From NCBI GenBank assembly GCA_002392965.1, contig DGIA01000005.1, positions 12,497-63,476 on the forward strand: 50,980 bases of DNA, read 5' to 3'. The notes below the pieces were generated by a model that was not told the origin of the DNA, ran no database searches, and saw nothing but the letters and a program-made list of their open reading frames with translations. The number at the start of each line of letters is the position of its first letter. Position 1 is the first letter of the stretch. Below, in pieces: positions 32,539 to 41,502 of this stretch. A program made the translations under genes and the position numbers. Origin of the DNA: Bacteroidales bacterium UBA3834. Its GTDB lineage: Bacteria > Bacteroidota > Bacteroidia > Bacteroidales > P3.

Positions 32539-33812
32539 AAGAATCCATCAGCATATTACTCTTTCTCTCAATTCTTTTGTCCTCATGGGCGCAAGAAATG
32601 AAAATCATTGAGGACGAAAGTTGCGGATGCGACATTGTGCTCATCAACGGTATTGAAACCACCAAAGACGGCGACCTCTATGGTTTCCGGCTTGAAAACG
32701 GCACTCAAATTGCCCCCAATATCTATCGTTATGTCGATCGTTTCCACGGCGGCTACTGCAAGGTGATGCTCGACATACACCAATGCGGTCTCATCGACAG
32801 CACAGGGCGACAGGTTGTTCCCTGCATCTACGACGATGTGAGCTATCCCTCAGACGGACGCGTCCTTGTTGCCAAAGACGGTCTGCTTGGCTACACCGAC
32901 CTCAACGGACATGTGGCCATACCCCTTCAATACAGGCAGGCGGGTACCTTCAGCGAAGGCTGCGCTCCCATCGCCGTTATTGAGGATAGTTTCTTCTTCT
33001 ACACCACCTTCATCGATACCACCGGACGTATTCTCTTCCCCGACCACTTTGAAGACATCAACCCCTTCCGTGACGGTTACGCACCCGTCAAGCTCTATGA
33101 CCGTTGGGGACTTATCGATCATTCGGGTCGTCTTGTACTTCCCACACGCTATGAATTCATGACAGAGATGGACGACACTCTCTTTTTTGCCGGCGACGAG
33201 GAGGCCACTGCCCTCTTCGACCGCCGCATGCAGCCCCTTACACCTTTTGCCTACACTTGGTCGGGTACTCTCTCCGACAACCGTATTCCTGTGCTGCGCA
33301 ATGGAAAATACGGATTCCTCGACCGGCAGGGCAAAGAAATCATTCCGTGCATATATGACATGGTCGGCACATTCCACCTTGGCCGCACCATGGTCAACCT
33401 CGGTAACCGCTACGGCATCATCGACACCGCAGGACGCACCATTCTGCCCATCGAATACGAAAACACCACAAACCACGGTGCCAAATACATTTTCCACGAC
33501 AGCTTGGCACTCATCGAGAAAGACGGGAGATTCGGATTCATCGACACCGACGGCAACCTTATCATTCCCTTCTACTTCGAAGATGCATACCAATTCTCAG
33601 AAGGACTTGCCCCCGTCAAACACAACGGATTGTGGGGCTACATCGACACCAAAGGGGATGTATTCATGCCTTTTGTGTTCAATGTTGCCTCCCCATATCG
33701 ATACGGACGTGCCGAAGTTGTCTATCTCGGTGAAACCCGCAATGTAAACCGACAAGGGAAATGTGTTAAAAACTGCAAAGGAATCATCTCATGGAGAAAA
33801 CTCGACCAATAG
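32535..33812 (+). CDS. WG-repeat secreted protein
   Basis: 425 residues from MKESISILLFLSILLSSWAQ (Sec signal). About eight WG-type repeats follow, each with a GxxDxxGxxxxPxxYD core: GLIDSTGRQVVPCIYDD, GYTDLNGHVAIPLQY, WGLIDHSGRLVLPTRYE, YGFLDRQGKEIIPCIYD, YGIIDTAGRTILPIEYE, FGFIDTDGNLIIPFYFE and WGYIDTKGDVFMPFVF. WG repeats form beta-rich arrays presumed to bind proteins or glycans. The ATGA overlap with batE ties it to the Bat operon, an addition I would not expect in the standard cluster. Role unknown. Confidence 0.85.
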   Translation: MKESISILLFLSILLSSWAQEMKIIEDESCGCDIVLINGIETTKDGDLYGFRLENGTQIAPNIYRYVDRFHGGYCKVMLDIHQCGLIDSTGRQVVPCIYDDVSYPSDGRVLVAKDGLLGYTDLNGHVAIPLQYRQAGTFSEGCAPIAVIEDSFFFYTTFIDTTGRILFPDHFEDINPFRDGYAPVKLYDRWGLIDHSGRLVLPTRYEFMTEMDDTLFFAGDEEATALFDRRMQPLTPFAYTWSGTLSDNRIPVLRNGKYGFLDRQGKEIIPCIYDMVGTFHLGRTMVNLGNRYGIIDTAGRTILPIEYENTTNHGAKYIFHDSLALIEKDGRFGFIDTDGNLIIPFYFEDAYQFSEGLAPVKHNGLWGYIDTKGDVFMPFVFNVASPYRYGRAEVVYLGETRNVNRQGKCVKNCKGIISWRKLDQ

Positions 33813-34216
33813 CATCCCACGACGGCACCGTTCTTTCTTCGGCCGACGGGAAAGTGAAGGTGCACATTCAATCTATCAGTGCCTGTGCCACATGTGCTGC
33901 ACATGCCAAATGTGGATTCGCCGAATCGAAGGAAAAAAACCTTGAGATTCCATCTGCCGATTGGCAAACCTTCACCGAGGGAGAACCCGTCACCGTACAT
34001 ATTGACGAGAGCCGCGGTATGTTGGCTGTATGGATAGCCTACGTGCTTCCCGCCATTCTCATGATTGCCACTATAGTGGGGTTCTCACTAGCCCACATGC
34101 CCGAATGGATAGTGGTGTTTTCAGCCTTCGCTGTGCTGGGATTGTATATTCTTATCCTCTATCTCCGTCGCCGTAAAGTGGAAAGCCACTTCACTCTAAC
34201 CGTTACCAAACATTAA
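33791..34216 (+). CDS. RseC/SoxR-reducing-system family membrane protein
   Basis: 141 residues. The N-terminal part has the Cys cluster CATCAAHAKCGF (Cys at about 32, 35 and 41), followed by two transmembrane helices (AVWIAYVLPAILMIATIVGF and WIVVFSAFAVLGLYILILYL). This is the RseC/MucC family, linked in E. coli to reduction of SoxR and regulation of sigma-E. In Bacteroidetes such a gene usually precedes the Rnf complex, which is not present here. It overlaps the WG-repeat gene by 22 bp and is followed by ruvC after 7 bp. Confidence 0.82.
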   Translation: MEKTRPIASHDGTVLSSADGKVKVHIQSISACATCAAHAKCGFAESKEKNLEIPSADWQTFTEGEPVTVHIDESRGMLAVWIAYVLPAILMIATIVGFSLAHMPEWIVVFSAFAVLGLYILILYLRRRKVESHFTLTVTKH

Positions 34217-34223
34217 ATACAGA

Positions 34224-34805
34224 ATGTTAATCCTCGGCATCGACCCTGGCACCCGCATCCTCGGATATAGCCTCCTCAACACAGATGGAGGGCAGTTGCA
34301 ACTTGTCGCCATGGATGTACTCTACCTGCGGAACATACCTGATTTCAAAGACCGCATACAACGTATCTTCCACTCCACTATCCGTATCATCGACTCTTTC
34401 CACCCCGACCACCTGGCCATCGAGGCGCCCTTCTTCGGCAAAAACGTACAATCAATGCTTAAACTCGGACGCGCACAGGGAGTTGCCATTGCTGCCGCCA
34501 TGAGCCGAGACCTTTCCTACACCGAATACGAGCCATCGACCATCAAACAACTCGTCACGGGAAACGGAAACGCCTCCAAAGAGCAAGTGGCATCCATGCT
34601 ACGCTCCATACTCGGGTTTGACGACTCCCCGAAGTACCTTGATGCCACCGATGCCCTCGCCGTCGCCTATACCTGCCACATGCAACTTTCCAACCCTCTC
34701 GCCGACATCCGCCAGCAACTCATCCCAAAACAGAAGAAACACAAATCCGCAAAAAAACAATGGTCAGAATTCATCACCACCAACCCCGACCGCATCATAA
34801 GCTGA
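34224..34805 (+). CDS. ruvC: Holliday junction endonuclease RuvC
   Basis: 193 residues. RuvC cuts Holliday junctions as a dimer with RuvAB. The catalytic acidic residues are visible: Asp in LILGIDPGTRILGYS, Glu in LAIEAPFFGKN, and Asp in YLDATDALAVA. The RuvC signature FFGKNVQSMLKLGRAQGV is intact. The C-terminal basic tail (KQKKHKSAKKQWSEF) is longer than in E. coli RuvC and overlaps the next gene by 46 bp. Confidence 0.95.
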   Translation: MLILGIDPGTRILGYSLLNTDGGQLQLVAMDVLYLRNIPDFKDRIQRIFHSTIRIIDSFHPDHLAIEAPFFGKNVQSMLKLGRAQGVAIAAAMSRDLSYTEYEPSTIKQLVTGNGNASKEQVASMLRSILGFDDSPKYLDATDALAVAYTCHMQLSNPLADIRQQLIPKQKKHKSAKKQWSEFITTNPDRIIS

Positions 34806-36001
34806 TTCTTGCTTTTTCTATTCTCGTTCCTTTCTTGCTGACAGCCTGCCAACCGAAGAAAGGCAACAAGATGTTCGATCCTGCCCAAATTGCATTCTCT
34901 GTCGAATACAATCCTCTTTTCGACAACCAACTTTACCCCTCACTTCTTCTAGCCACAGGAAACAGCGACTCTCCTTTTTCCATACAAATGACCGCTCCTG
35001 CTGACAACTCTGTTCTCCGTATCGTCATCGACTCGTCCGCACTCAACTATGTCACCATTATCCAAGAGATTCTGCCCCACCGTGGCGAACGATACACTTT
35101 CCAGCCCCAAATAAAATGGAAATACGATATTCTTAGACGTCTGCGCCAACCGGGAGCCATTGATCTCACCTTTACTTGCTATATCAATGACGAAGAAATC
35201 GACCTTAAGAATCTCCATATTGGCTACCGCACTGTCAATGAATGCCCCCTTTCCCTCGTCTATGAAGGACGAACCTATGATTTCCGCTGGCTTTTCGCCG
35301 CTTATGTCAATGAAGACCATCCCCAGATTGAGCAGATACTCACGGATATCATTGCCCAAGGCACCATCAACCGACTTTCGGGCTACCAAAATGGGGCACA
35401 AGCCGTCCGCGACCAAGTTTTCGCCGTGTGGTACTATGCACTTTCCAGCGGCATAGCCTACTCCTCTATTTCCTGTACATCCAATCCCTCGCCACGGGCC
35501 AACGTGCAGCACATCCGATTTTTTGACGAGGTCTATTCCACGCGTCAGGCCAACTGCATTGATGCCTGCGTTTTTTTTGCCTCCATTCTCCGGAAAATCG
35601 GTCTCAAACCCGTCATCTTCGTAGAACCTTGCCACGCCTACCTCGGCTACTACACAGACAAAAACCGCCGCAATATCGAACTCCTCGAGACAACCATCAC
35701 CTCCTGGGTCAACTTTCCTCAACTAGACCGCAGTACCGACTCTGAAGGAATGCTGACCGAGGATGCGTTCAACAGAATAAAGAAGTACCTCTCAGACAAG
35801 GAGATTACCCTCTACGAAGAAGGCCGACTGCCGCTCGACAAACTTAAACTCGCCGTTGCACGCAGCCTTTTCCAGAAGGCAACCGAATACGACCGCGAAA
35901 CCTACAACAACAACCGTATCCACTTTGCCGACACGGCAAGCATCACCTACCAGCAACTAGACATTGAACTTCTCCGGCGCCAAGTACGGCCCATCAACTG
36001 A
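34760..36001 (+). CDS. Lipoprotein with transglutaminase-like domain
   Basis: 413 residues. N-terminus MVRIHHHQPRPHHKLILAFSILVPFLLTAC carries a lipobox Cys at about residue 30. The first ~200 residues are beta-rich with a segment FTCYINDEEIDLKNLHIGYRT. A transglutaminase-like core follows with Cys in RQANCIDACVFFASIL and His in PCHAYLGYY, then an Asp/Glu-rich region. Such domains are often peptidases or amidases. The only suitable start lies 46 bp inside ruvC, since the next Met follows the lipobox. It converges on the oppB-like gene with 13 bp between stops. Confidence 0.78.
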   Translation: MVRIHHHQPRPHHKLILAFSILVPFLLTACQPKKGNKMFDPAQIAFSVEYNPLFDNQLYPSLLLATGNSDSPFSIQMTAPADNSVLRIVIDSSALNYVTIIQEILPHRGERYTFQPQIKWKYDILRRLRQPGAIDLTFTCYINDEEIDLKNLHIGYRTVNECPLSLVYEGRTYDFRWLFAAYVNEDHPQIEQILTDIIAQGTINRLSGYQNGAQAVRDQVFAVWYYALSSGIAYSSISCTSNPSPRANVQHIRFFDEVYSTRQANCIDACVFFASILRKIGLKPVIFVEPCHAYLGYYTDKNRRNIELLETTITSWVNFPQLDRSTDSEGMLTEDAFNRIKKYLSDKEITLYEEGRLPLDKLKLAVARSLFQKATEYDRETYNNNRIHFADTASITYQQLDIELLRRQVRPIN

Positions 36002-36014
36002 ATTAAGCAAAAAA

Positions 36015-37097
36015 TCAACGGGAGAGACGCACACGGGGATCGAGGACACCATAGAGAATGTCGGTGAGGATATTGATTATCACCAACAACACGCAAATGA
36101 AAAGGATGGTGCCCATGACGACAGGAAAGTCGTATTTTTCCAATCCATCGACGATGACAACACCCATGCCTTTCCAGTCAAAAACATATTCAACGAAAAC
36201 GGCACCAGCAAAGAGTGACGCTAACCAACCCGAAGCGGAGGTGACAACAGGGTTGAGCGCATTACGCAATGCATGGTGCACCACCACGCGACGGAAAGAA
36301 AGACCTTTGGCCCGGGCGGTACGGATATAATCCTGACTTAACGCCTCCAGCATAGAATTCTTGGTAAGTTGGGTGAGGGTGGCCAACGGACGTATACCAA
36401 GGGTCAATGCAGGAAGGATCAAGTTTTTAAGGTCGATGTACTCACCACAACCATAGTCATCGACGGTAAAGAGGTTGCCAAACATGTTGAGGTGCGTCCA
36501 GTCTGCCAGCACGTAGGCAAAGAGCCATGCAATAAGGATGGCTGCGAAAAACGACGGAAGACTCATACCCAAGGTACTGAACACAAGAACGATGCGATCA
36601 ATCCAAGTATCCTTGTGCAGAGCTGATATCACTCCAAAAACAATACCCAGCAGCAGCGCGAAAGCCATCGCCACAACGGCAAGGAGTGCGGTCTGCGGGA
36701 AAGCGGTGGCAATCATTTCGCTCACACGACGCTGACTCTGATAACTACGGCGCAAGTAAGGCTGTTTTAACACAAGAGAGGTAGATCCAACCTTGACGAG
36801 GGTGGTGCAGGGTGCATATTTGGCCGAGTCGAGGTAAAAATAGTGGCGGGGATTGTCATTGTTGTGCAGTGACAACGGTAGCAGATCGTTAAGGTAATTG
36901 ACATATTGATGGGCGACAGGTTTGTCGCGGCCGAGGTCTCGATTGATGAGAGCAATGCTTTCTGCATCGGCCCGCTGGCCCAGCATCATACGGGCTGGGT
37001 CGCCTGGAAGGATATTGAAGAGGAAGAAGACGAGCGTCACTACTCCCAACAGCACCAGAAGACCATAAAAAAGGCGTTTCAGAATATACCTCAGCAT
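36015..37097 (-). CDS. ABC transporter permease, DppB/OppB family
   Basis: 360 residues. Inner-membrane permease of the oligopeptide/nickel uptake family. It starts MLRYILKRLFYGLLVLLGVVTLVFFLFNILPGDPARMMLG, the family N-terminus. The ATPase-contact loop is EALSQDYIRTARAKGLSFRRVVVHHALRNAL, and the last segment is GAVFVEYVFDWKGMGVVIVDGLEKYDFPVVMG. It is longer than usual (about 310) owing to an insert near residues 70-120. No substrate-binding protein, second permease or ATPase gene is adjacent, so partners are elsewhere. Last gene of a folE-rmuC-lolA-tsaB-oppB run, 21 bp after tsaB. Confidence 0.88.
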   Translation of the reverse strand: MLRYILKRLFYGLLVLLGVVTLVFFLFNILPGDPARMMLGQRADAESIALINRDLGRDKPVAHQYVNYLNDLLPLSLHNNDNPRHYFYLDSAKYAPCTTLVKVGSTSLVLKQPYLRRSYQSQRRVSEMIATAFPQTALLAVVAMAFALLLGIVFGVISALHKDTWIDRIVLVFSTLGMSLPSFFAAILIAWLFAYVLADWTHLNMFGNLFTVDDYGCGEYIDLKNLILPALTLGIRPLATLTQLTKNSMLEALSQDYIRTARAKGLSFRRVVVHHALRNALNPVVTSASGWLASLFAGAVFVEYVFDWKGMGVVIVDGLEKYDFPVVMGTILFICVLLVIINILTDILYGVLDPRVRLSR

Positions 37098-37118
37098 CTC
37101 GTTATTCAGTGTTAAATG

Positions 37119-37796
37119 TTACCTTAATCCGTGGACAACGCTTTTTTTGGCGACAAAATCTTTAAGGTAGAAAGGTTCGAAGTAGGCCACATCCTCTGAT
37201 TGTCCTGCAGTTAGGCGGGCTTGGGCTATGGACAGCATCCCTTCGGCAGAGATGCGGAAAGAGGTGTCAAAACGGGCGTTGGGATGGCGACCCAAAAGGT
37301 CGTGGGTTTTGGCGGATCCGTCTCCGATAAAAGTCATCTCACCCCGATTCAGCCACTGGTCGTAGATACCTTCTGTAATGACATCAGCCTGCGTGTCTCT
37401 GATAACCTTGTCCCCAGGAGCGACAATCATGGTGTAACACTCCATGCGGCGAGCGTCGATCATGGGACACACCATGCCGTGATACTCTGGGTGTCGGCGG
37501 TAGTATAAGGCTGCCATGCTGAGCAAAGTAGGAACCGACAGAAGTGGAATACCAAGAGCATAGCAAAGACCTTTAGCAGTGCTCACTCCTATGCGGAGGC
37601 CTGTGTAAGAGCCCGGACCGGCAGAAACGCAGACGGCCTCGGGGGAAGCCTGTTCTAGAAGGTCACGGATGAAAAGCGGAAGCCGGGAGGAATGGGCATT
37701 GGCGTCGTGGCTTTCACAGAGCGCCACAATGCGTCCTTCTTCGGCCAACGCCACGGAACAAACAGGGGTTGCTGTTTCTATAAGCAGAATTTTCAT
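37119..37796 (-). CDS. tsaB: TsaB, tRNA threonylcarbamoyladenosine synthesis
   Basis: 225 residues. TsaB pairs with TsaD (and TsaE) to attach threonylcarbamoyl to A37 of ANN-decoding tRNAs. It has the ASKHA fold: LLIETATPVCSVALAEEG at the start and the signature VSAGPGSYTGLRIGVSTAKGL. Its start overlaps the lolA stop by four bases (ATGA). Confidence 0.93.
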   Translation of the reverse strand: MKILLIETATPVCSVALAEEGRIVALCESHDANAHSSRLPLFIRDLLEQASPEAVCVSAGPGSYTGLRIGVSTAKGLCYALGIPLLSVPTLLSMAALYYRRHPEYHGMVCPMIDARRMECYTMIVAPGDKVIRDTQADVITEGIYDQWLNRGEMTFIGDGSAKTHDLLGRHPNARFDTSFRISAEGMLSIAQARLTAGQSEDVAYFEPFYLKDFVAKKSVVHGLR

Positions 37797-38470
37797 CGCA
37801 TATCGATTATTTCCACGCCAGGATGCTTGGCGGGGTCGAAAGAGAATGAGGAGGCGTTAGTGGCAATCTTCTTAAATCCACTGATGTCATATATTTCGCG
37901 TCCAGAATCATACTTGTGCACTTCAATGCGACGCAACAGACCATCGTCTTCTTTGATGAAAAGACGTATCTTATGAAAACTACGGGCGGAACGAGGGGCG
38001 AGATCAATGACGGCAGTACCATCGTCATCGGTACGAATATATTTTGCCTTGAAGTTTTTTTGGTAGTTGGCAAGCAGGCGTCCGGGGTTTAGTAGGTTGA
38101 CTTCGTCATCAGCCATGCTACTGACTGACACTTCTTTGGCCTCTTTGTTCCACTGCCAAACAGTGACACCGTCGCAGACGACCTCCTGCCCGGGAAGGGT
38201 TAGATGGTATTTCCCTTTGTTGTACAACACTTGTGCAGAGTGCTTGGCTATTTGTTTTTTGTTTCCGTCGAGCATGGTGGCAGCGACTGTAAATCCTACA
38301 TTATGGTCGAAGCGAGCAGCGGCTTTTTTTAGAATGGTTGCGGCGTTTTCGTCAAGTTGTCCCTGCGAGGCATGAGTAATCTGAGCCTGGAGGGGAAAGG
38401 CTGACAAGAGGCAGCCGATGAAAAGAAGCGTCTTAGAAACGATTAATGTATGGTATTTTGCAACTTTCAT
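37793..38470 (-). CDS. lolA: LolA-like outer-membrane lipoprotein carrier
   Basis: 225 residues. Sec signal (LLFIGCLLSAFPLQAQ) followed by a LolA-type half-barrel. It would carry lipoproteins through the periplasm from LolCDE to the outer membrane. Family features include ATILKKAAARFDHNVGFTVAATM, GKYHLTLPGQEVVCDGVTVWQWN, and a C-terminal YDISGFKKI segment. Bacteroidetes LolA proteins diverge from E. coli, so the name is by family. Gene order rmuC - 12 bp - lolA - ATGA - tsaB. Confidence 0.82.
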   Translation of the reverse strand: MKVAKYHTLIVSKTLLFIGCLLSAFPLQAQITHASQGQLDENAATILKKAAARFDHNVGFTVAATMLDGNKKQIAKHSAQVLYNKGKYHLTLPGQEVVCDGVTVWQWNKEAKEVSVSSMADDEVNLLNPGRLLANYQKNFKAKYIRTDDDGTAVIDLAPRSARSFHKIRLFIKEDDGLLRRIEVHKYDSGREIYDISGFKKIATNASSFSFDPAKHPGVEIIDMR

Positions 38471-38482
38471 TTGTTTGGGATA

Positions 38483-39820
38483 TTAATCTTCTTCATTGGG
38501 TTCTGGCAGTACACGCTGCTGGGTAGTCTTGGCGCCCAGTTTTTCCATGGCCTTGGCGGCACCAAGGATACCTTGCCGCCCGTCGAATGAACGTCGGGCT
38601 TCATCGAAGTCGCCACGCAGCCGCTCAATACCGGAGTTGACCTTATCCATACGTTCGACAAAGCGCTGCACACGGTCGAGGAGAAGCTTGGCCTGCGACA
38701 TAATCTCTTGTTGGTTCTGGAACTGTTGCACTTGAGTCCAGGCGAGTTGTATCATGCGGAGGAGAACGATGAGGTTCTGTTCGGAGGTAATGCAAATGCC
38801 ACGGTCGAAAGCCTCTCGCCAAAGGTTGGAGTCCTGCTGGAGTGCCAAATGCATGGCGGCCTCGTTGGGCACAAACATAATCATGTATTGGAGAGCCTGA
38901 CGGGGCGGGCGGATATAAGAGGCATAGTCTTTCTGCCGCAATTCCTTGACATGCTGACGGACAGAAGCCACATGACGCAGGGCGGCGGCATCACGGTCGG
39001 CATCGGTTTCAGCATTGCAATAGTCGATGTAGGCGGTCAACGAAACCTTGGAATCGATGATTACATCCTTGCCGTCGGGATAGTGGACAATGACATCGGG
39101 TATCATACGCTGGCCGGTCTGGTCATTGCTGAGCACATGGCCAGACTCATCGCGGAGGGTAACCTGGGTTTCATAGTGGATTCCCTTCTCCAAACCAGAA
39201 CCTTCAAGAATGGTGTCGAGAATCATCTCGCCCCAATTGCCTTGAGTCTTGTTTTCATTTTTCAGGGCTCGTGCCAGATTGTTGGCCTCACCGGCCATCT
39301 CCTCAGTGCGTTTGACAAGGGTTTCAATGGCTTTCTCGATGGAAGCACGGTTGGCAGAAGATGTTTTGAGCGTTTCGTTGACTTGCTCCTGCATGGCTTT
39401 AAGTTGCTCCTTCAAAGGGGTCACCACCGTACCCATCTGCTCGTTGTTGCTTTTCCCCAGAGCCTCGGCGCGCTGGTCGAGAATCTTGCGGGTTTCGTTC
39501 TGCATCTGCTCCTTCACCAACTGCAACTGCCGATTGAAATCATCGCCACGTTGCTTTTCTTCGCGTTCCATTTGTTCCCGAAGCATGATGAGTTCTTTGG
39601 AGAGTCCGGCATTGTCGGAGGTAAGTTGCTCATTGTTCTGACGAAGAGTCTCCAACTGCTGGGAAAGAGTGGCTTCAACGGCGGCTTTGCGGTCACGTTC
39701 AGCTTCGGCGGAAAGAAGTTTGTGCTGCACCTCCACCACTTTCGGACGCATAAAAAGCCATCCAAGCAGAATTCCGAATACCAATGCGGCAACCGACACT
39801 ATTATGATAGTCAACGACAT
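38483..39820 (-). CDS. rmuC: RmuC family DNA recombination protein
   Basis: 445 residues. N-terminal transmembrane helix (IIIVSVAALVFGILLGWLFM), a long coiled coil (about 30-170), then the RmuC nuclease-like domain: NKTQGNWGEMILDTILEGSGLEKGIHYETQ and DVIVHYPDGKDVIIDSKVSLTAYIDY. RmuC limits inversions and rearrangements at short repeats, which is of interest given the repeats in this window. Start is 2 bp after the folE stop, so coupled. Confidence 0.93.
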   Translation of the reverse strand: MSLTIIIVSVAALVFGILLGWLFMRPKVVEVQHKLLSAEAERDRKAAVEATLSQQLETLRQNNEQLTSDNAGLSKELIMLREQMEREEKQRGDDFNRQLQLVKEQMQNETRKILDQRAEALGKSNNEQMGTVVTPLKEQLKAMQEQVNETLKTSSANRASIEKAIETLVKRTEEMAGEANNLARALKNENKTQGNWGEMILDTILEGSGLEKGIHYETQVTLRDESGHVLSNDQTGQRMIPDVIVHYPDGKDVIIDSKVSLTAYIDYCNAETDADRDAAALRHVASVRQHVKELRQKDYASYIRPPRQALQYMIMFVPNEAAMHLALQQDSNLWREAFDRGICITSEQNLIVLLRMIQLAWTQVQQFQNQQEIMSQAKLLLDRVQRFVERMDKVNSGIERLRGDFDEARRSFDGRQGILGAAKAMEKLGAKTTQQRVLPEPNEED

Positions 39821-39822
39821 GT

Positions 39823-40428
39823 TCAGTGAAGATTGACACCGATAATATTCATAAACTCTTCACGGGTCTTAGGGTCTTTCATAAAGGCACCGGTGAAATC
39901 ACTGGTGGTGGTGACGGAATTCTGTTTCTGCACACCACGCATGGACATACACATGTGCTGGGCCTCGATAACCACAGCCACGCCCAAGGGATTGAGAGTA
40001 TTCTGGATGCAGTCCTTGATTTGCTTGGTGAGACGTTCCTGGACCTGCAGACGACGGGCATAGGCATCTACCACACGGGGTATCTTACTCAGGCCCACAA
40101 TGGTACCGTTGGGGATATAGGCCACGTGGGCCTTCCCAACAAAGGGGACCATGTGATGCTCACAGAGGGAATAAAGTTCGATGTCTTTAACTACAACCAT
40201 CTGCTTGTAATCCTCGTGAAACATGGCAGAGCGAAGAATTTCCTCGGGATCGAGGTCGTAGCCATTGGTGAAGAAAAGCATGGCTTTGGCAATGCGCTCG
40301 GGGCTTTTCAGCAACCCCTCGCGGTCGGGGTTCTCGCCCAGAAGTCGAAGGATGGCTTTATAGTGGTCAGCCATCTCAGCGACACACTGTTCGTCGTATT
40401 TGTCTATTTTTTGATATCCCAATTCCAT
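39823..40428 (-). CDS. folE: GTP cyclohydrolase I
   Basis: 201 residues, full length. It converts GTP to 7,8-dihydroneopterin triphosphate, the first step of folate (and often queuosine) synthesis. Zinc ligands lie in SLCEHHMVPFVGKAHVAYIP and in EAQHMCMSMRGVQKQNS. The type I signature RLQVQERLTKQI is present. First gene of the folE-rmuC-lolA-tsaB-oppB run. Confidence 0.96.
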   Translation of the reverse strand: MELGYQKIDKYDEQCVAEMADHYKAILRLLGENPDREGLLKSPERIAKAMLFFTNGYDLDPEEILRSAMFHEDYKQMVVVKDIELYSLCEHHMVPFVGKAHVAYIPNGTIVGLSKIPRVVDAYARRLQVQERLTKQIKDCIQNTLNPLGVAVVIEAQHMCMSMRGVQKQNSVTTTSDFTGAFMKDPKTREEFMNIIGVNLH

Positions 40429-40460
40429 TTTAAGATGGTTAGTGCTGTTGATTGTGTGGA

Positions 40461-41468
40461 TTAAATGTCTTTCACGAGGCGAACCGAGAGACCGCGGCCA
40501 CGATTCTGCCGATTGGTAGCGTTAATCTGTTCATTCCAGAAACCAATGGCATGACAGTTTTGCATATCATAATGGTTGACACTCCAATAGTAACCTGCCT
40601 CTCCGACATTCTGTGTACCCTGGCCAATACGGAGACCTGCAGCAGGAAGGAATATGGCTCCCGCATTCTCCATCATCGTCCACTCATCGTCGGAATAGCT
40701 GTTGGTATTCCACCCTCTGCCGGCACCGGGGGTGAAAGTGAGACCGTCAGGGATAGACCACACGTCAGGCAGGATTACCAAGCCATGGTAGATGCCGCTG
40801 ATGGTGGCCAGTCCATTCTTGTTGACACGGACTTCGGCATGGGTTCCACCAAGGAGAACTTCCCACTCGCTGGCTTTAAGCGTGCGCCACTGATCCTTGC
40901 GGTTGCCGCCATTGGAGATGGCGTTATATACCCCCCAGTCGGCCTGTCTGCAGGAGTCGCCGAGGAGATCTTGCTCTGGATCGTTCAAAACATAATAATT
41001 AAAATAATTGCTACTCGAACTGTATGGTTCATAGCATTCCGCATTGATGGTATTCGGTTTCGACATCCTCCAACCGGCGGTTCCCCAACAGAAAAGGTCA
41101 ATCCAGTCTTCGTCAACAATTCCGATGCTGTCGTTCCGTTGGCCGAGATAAGCATATTGACGACCTGCAAAACGCCAAGTGTCGGTGATGGCCTGATACT
41201 GCAAGTTGCCGCGTGAAAAGCGCACCTTCTTGGGGTAGAGGCCCTGATAGCCGACGGTGAAGATGGAATTACTGGCGCCGTTGGCATCGAAACCCGAGAG
41301 CTGCTCGGGGCTATCGTCATTCTCGTCGGCGAAAGGATTGCTCGATGCACTGCTGATGTTGAAGAAAGCTGCCGCTTCGGCAAGGAAGTCATCTTTCTGG
41401 CACGACTGAAGGGCAATACTGAGCAGCGACACTGTGGCCAGGAGGATTATTCTTTTCGTTTTCATCAT
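40461..41468 (-). CDS. Lipoprotein with Fibrobacter-type major paralogous-like domain
   Basis: 335 residues. Lipoprotein signal (IILLATVSLLSIALQSC), then an acidic, Ser/Asn-rich linker (FADENDDSPEQLSG). The body matches a repetitive surface-lipoprotein type common in Prevotella and Fibrobacter: FSRGNLQYQAITDTWRFAGRQYAYLG, WEVLLGG, FLPAAGLRIGQGTQNVGEAGYYWS, and a closing RGLSVRLVKDI. The ending resembles the formylglycine-enzyme/C-type-lectin-like fold of the Fibrobacter succinogenes major paralogous domain. Function unknown, probably binding at the surface. Met at 41465 is an alternative start. Confidence 0.72.
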   Translation of the reverse strand: MMKTKRIILLATVSLLSIALQSCQKDDFLAEAAAFFNISSASSNPFADENDDSPEQLSGFDANGASNSIFTVGYQGLYPKKVRFSRGNLQYQAITDTWRFAGRQYAYLGQRNDSIGIVDEDWIDLFCWGTAGWRMSKPNTINAECYEPYSSSSNYFNYYVLNDPEQDLLGDSCRQADWGVYNAISNGGNRKDQWRTLKASEWEVLLGGTHAEVRVNKNGLATISGIYHGLVILPDVWSIPDGLTFTPGAGRGWNTNSYSDDEWTMMENAGAIFLPAAGLRIGQGTQNVGEAGYYWSVNHYDMQNCHAIGFWNEQINATNRQNRGRGLSVRLVKDI

Positions 41469-41502
41469 GGGTTGTATATTTAACCTATTTGTTTTTCTAT
41501 TG

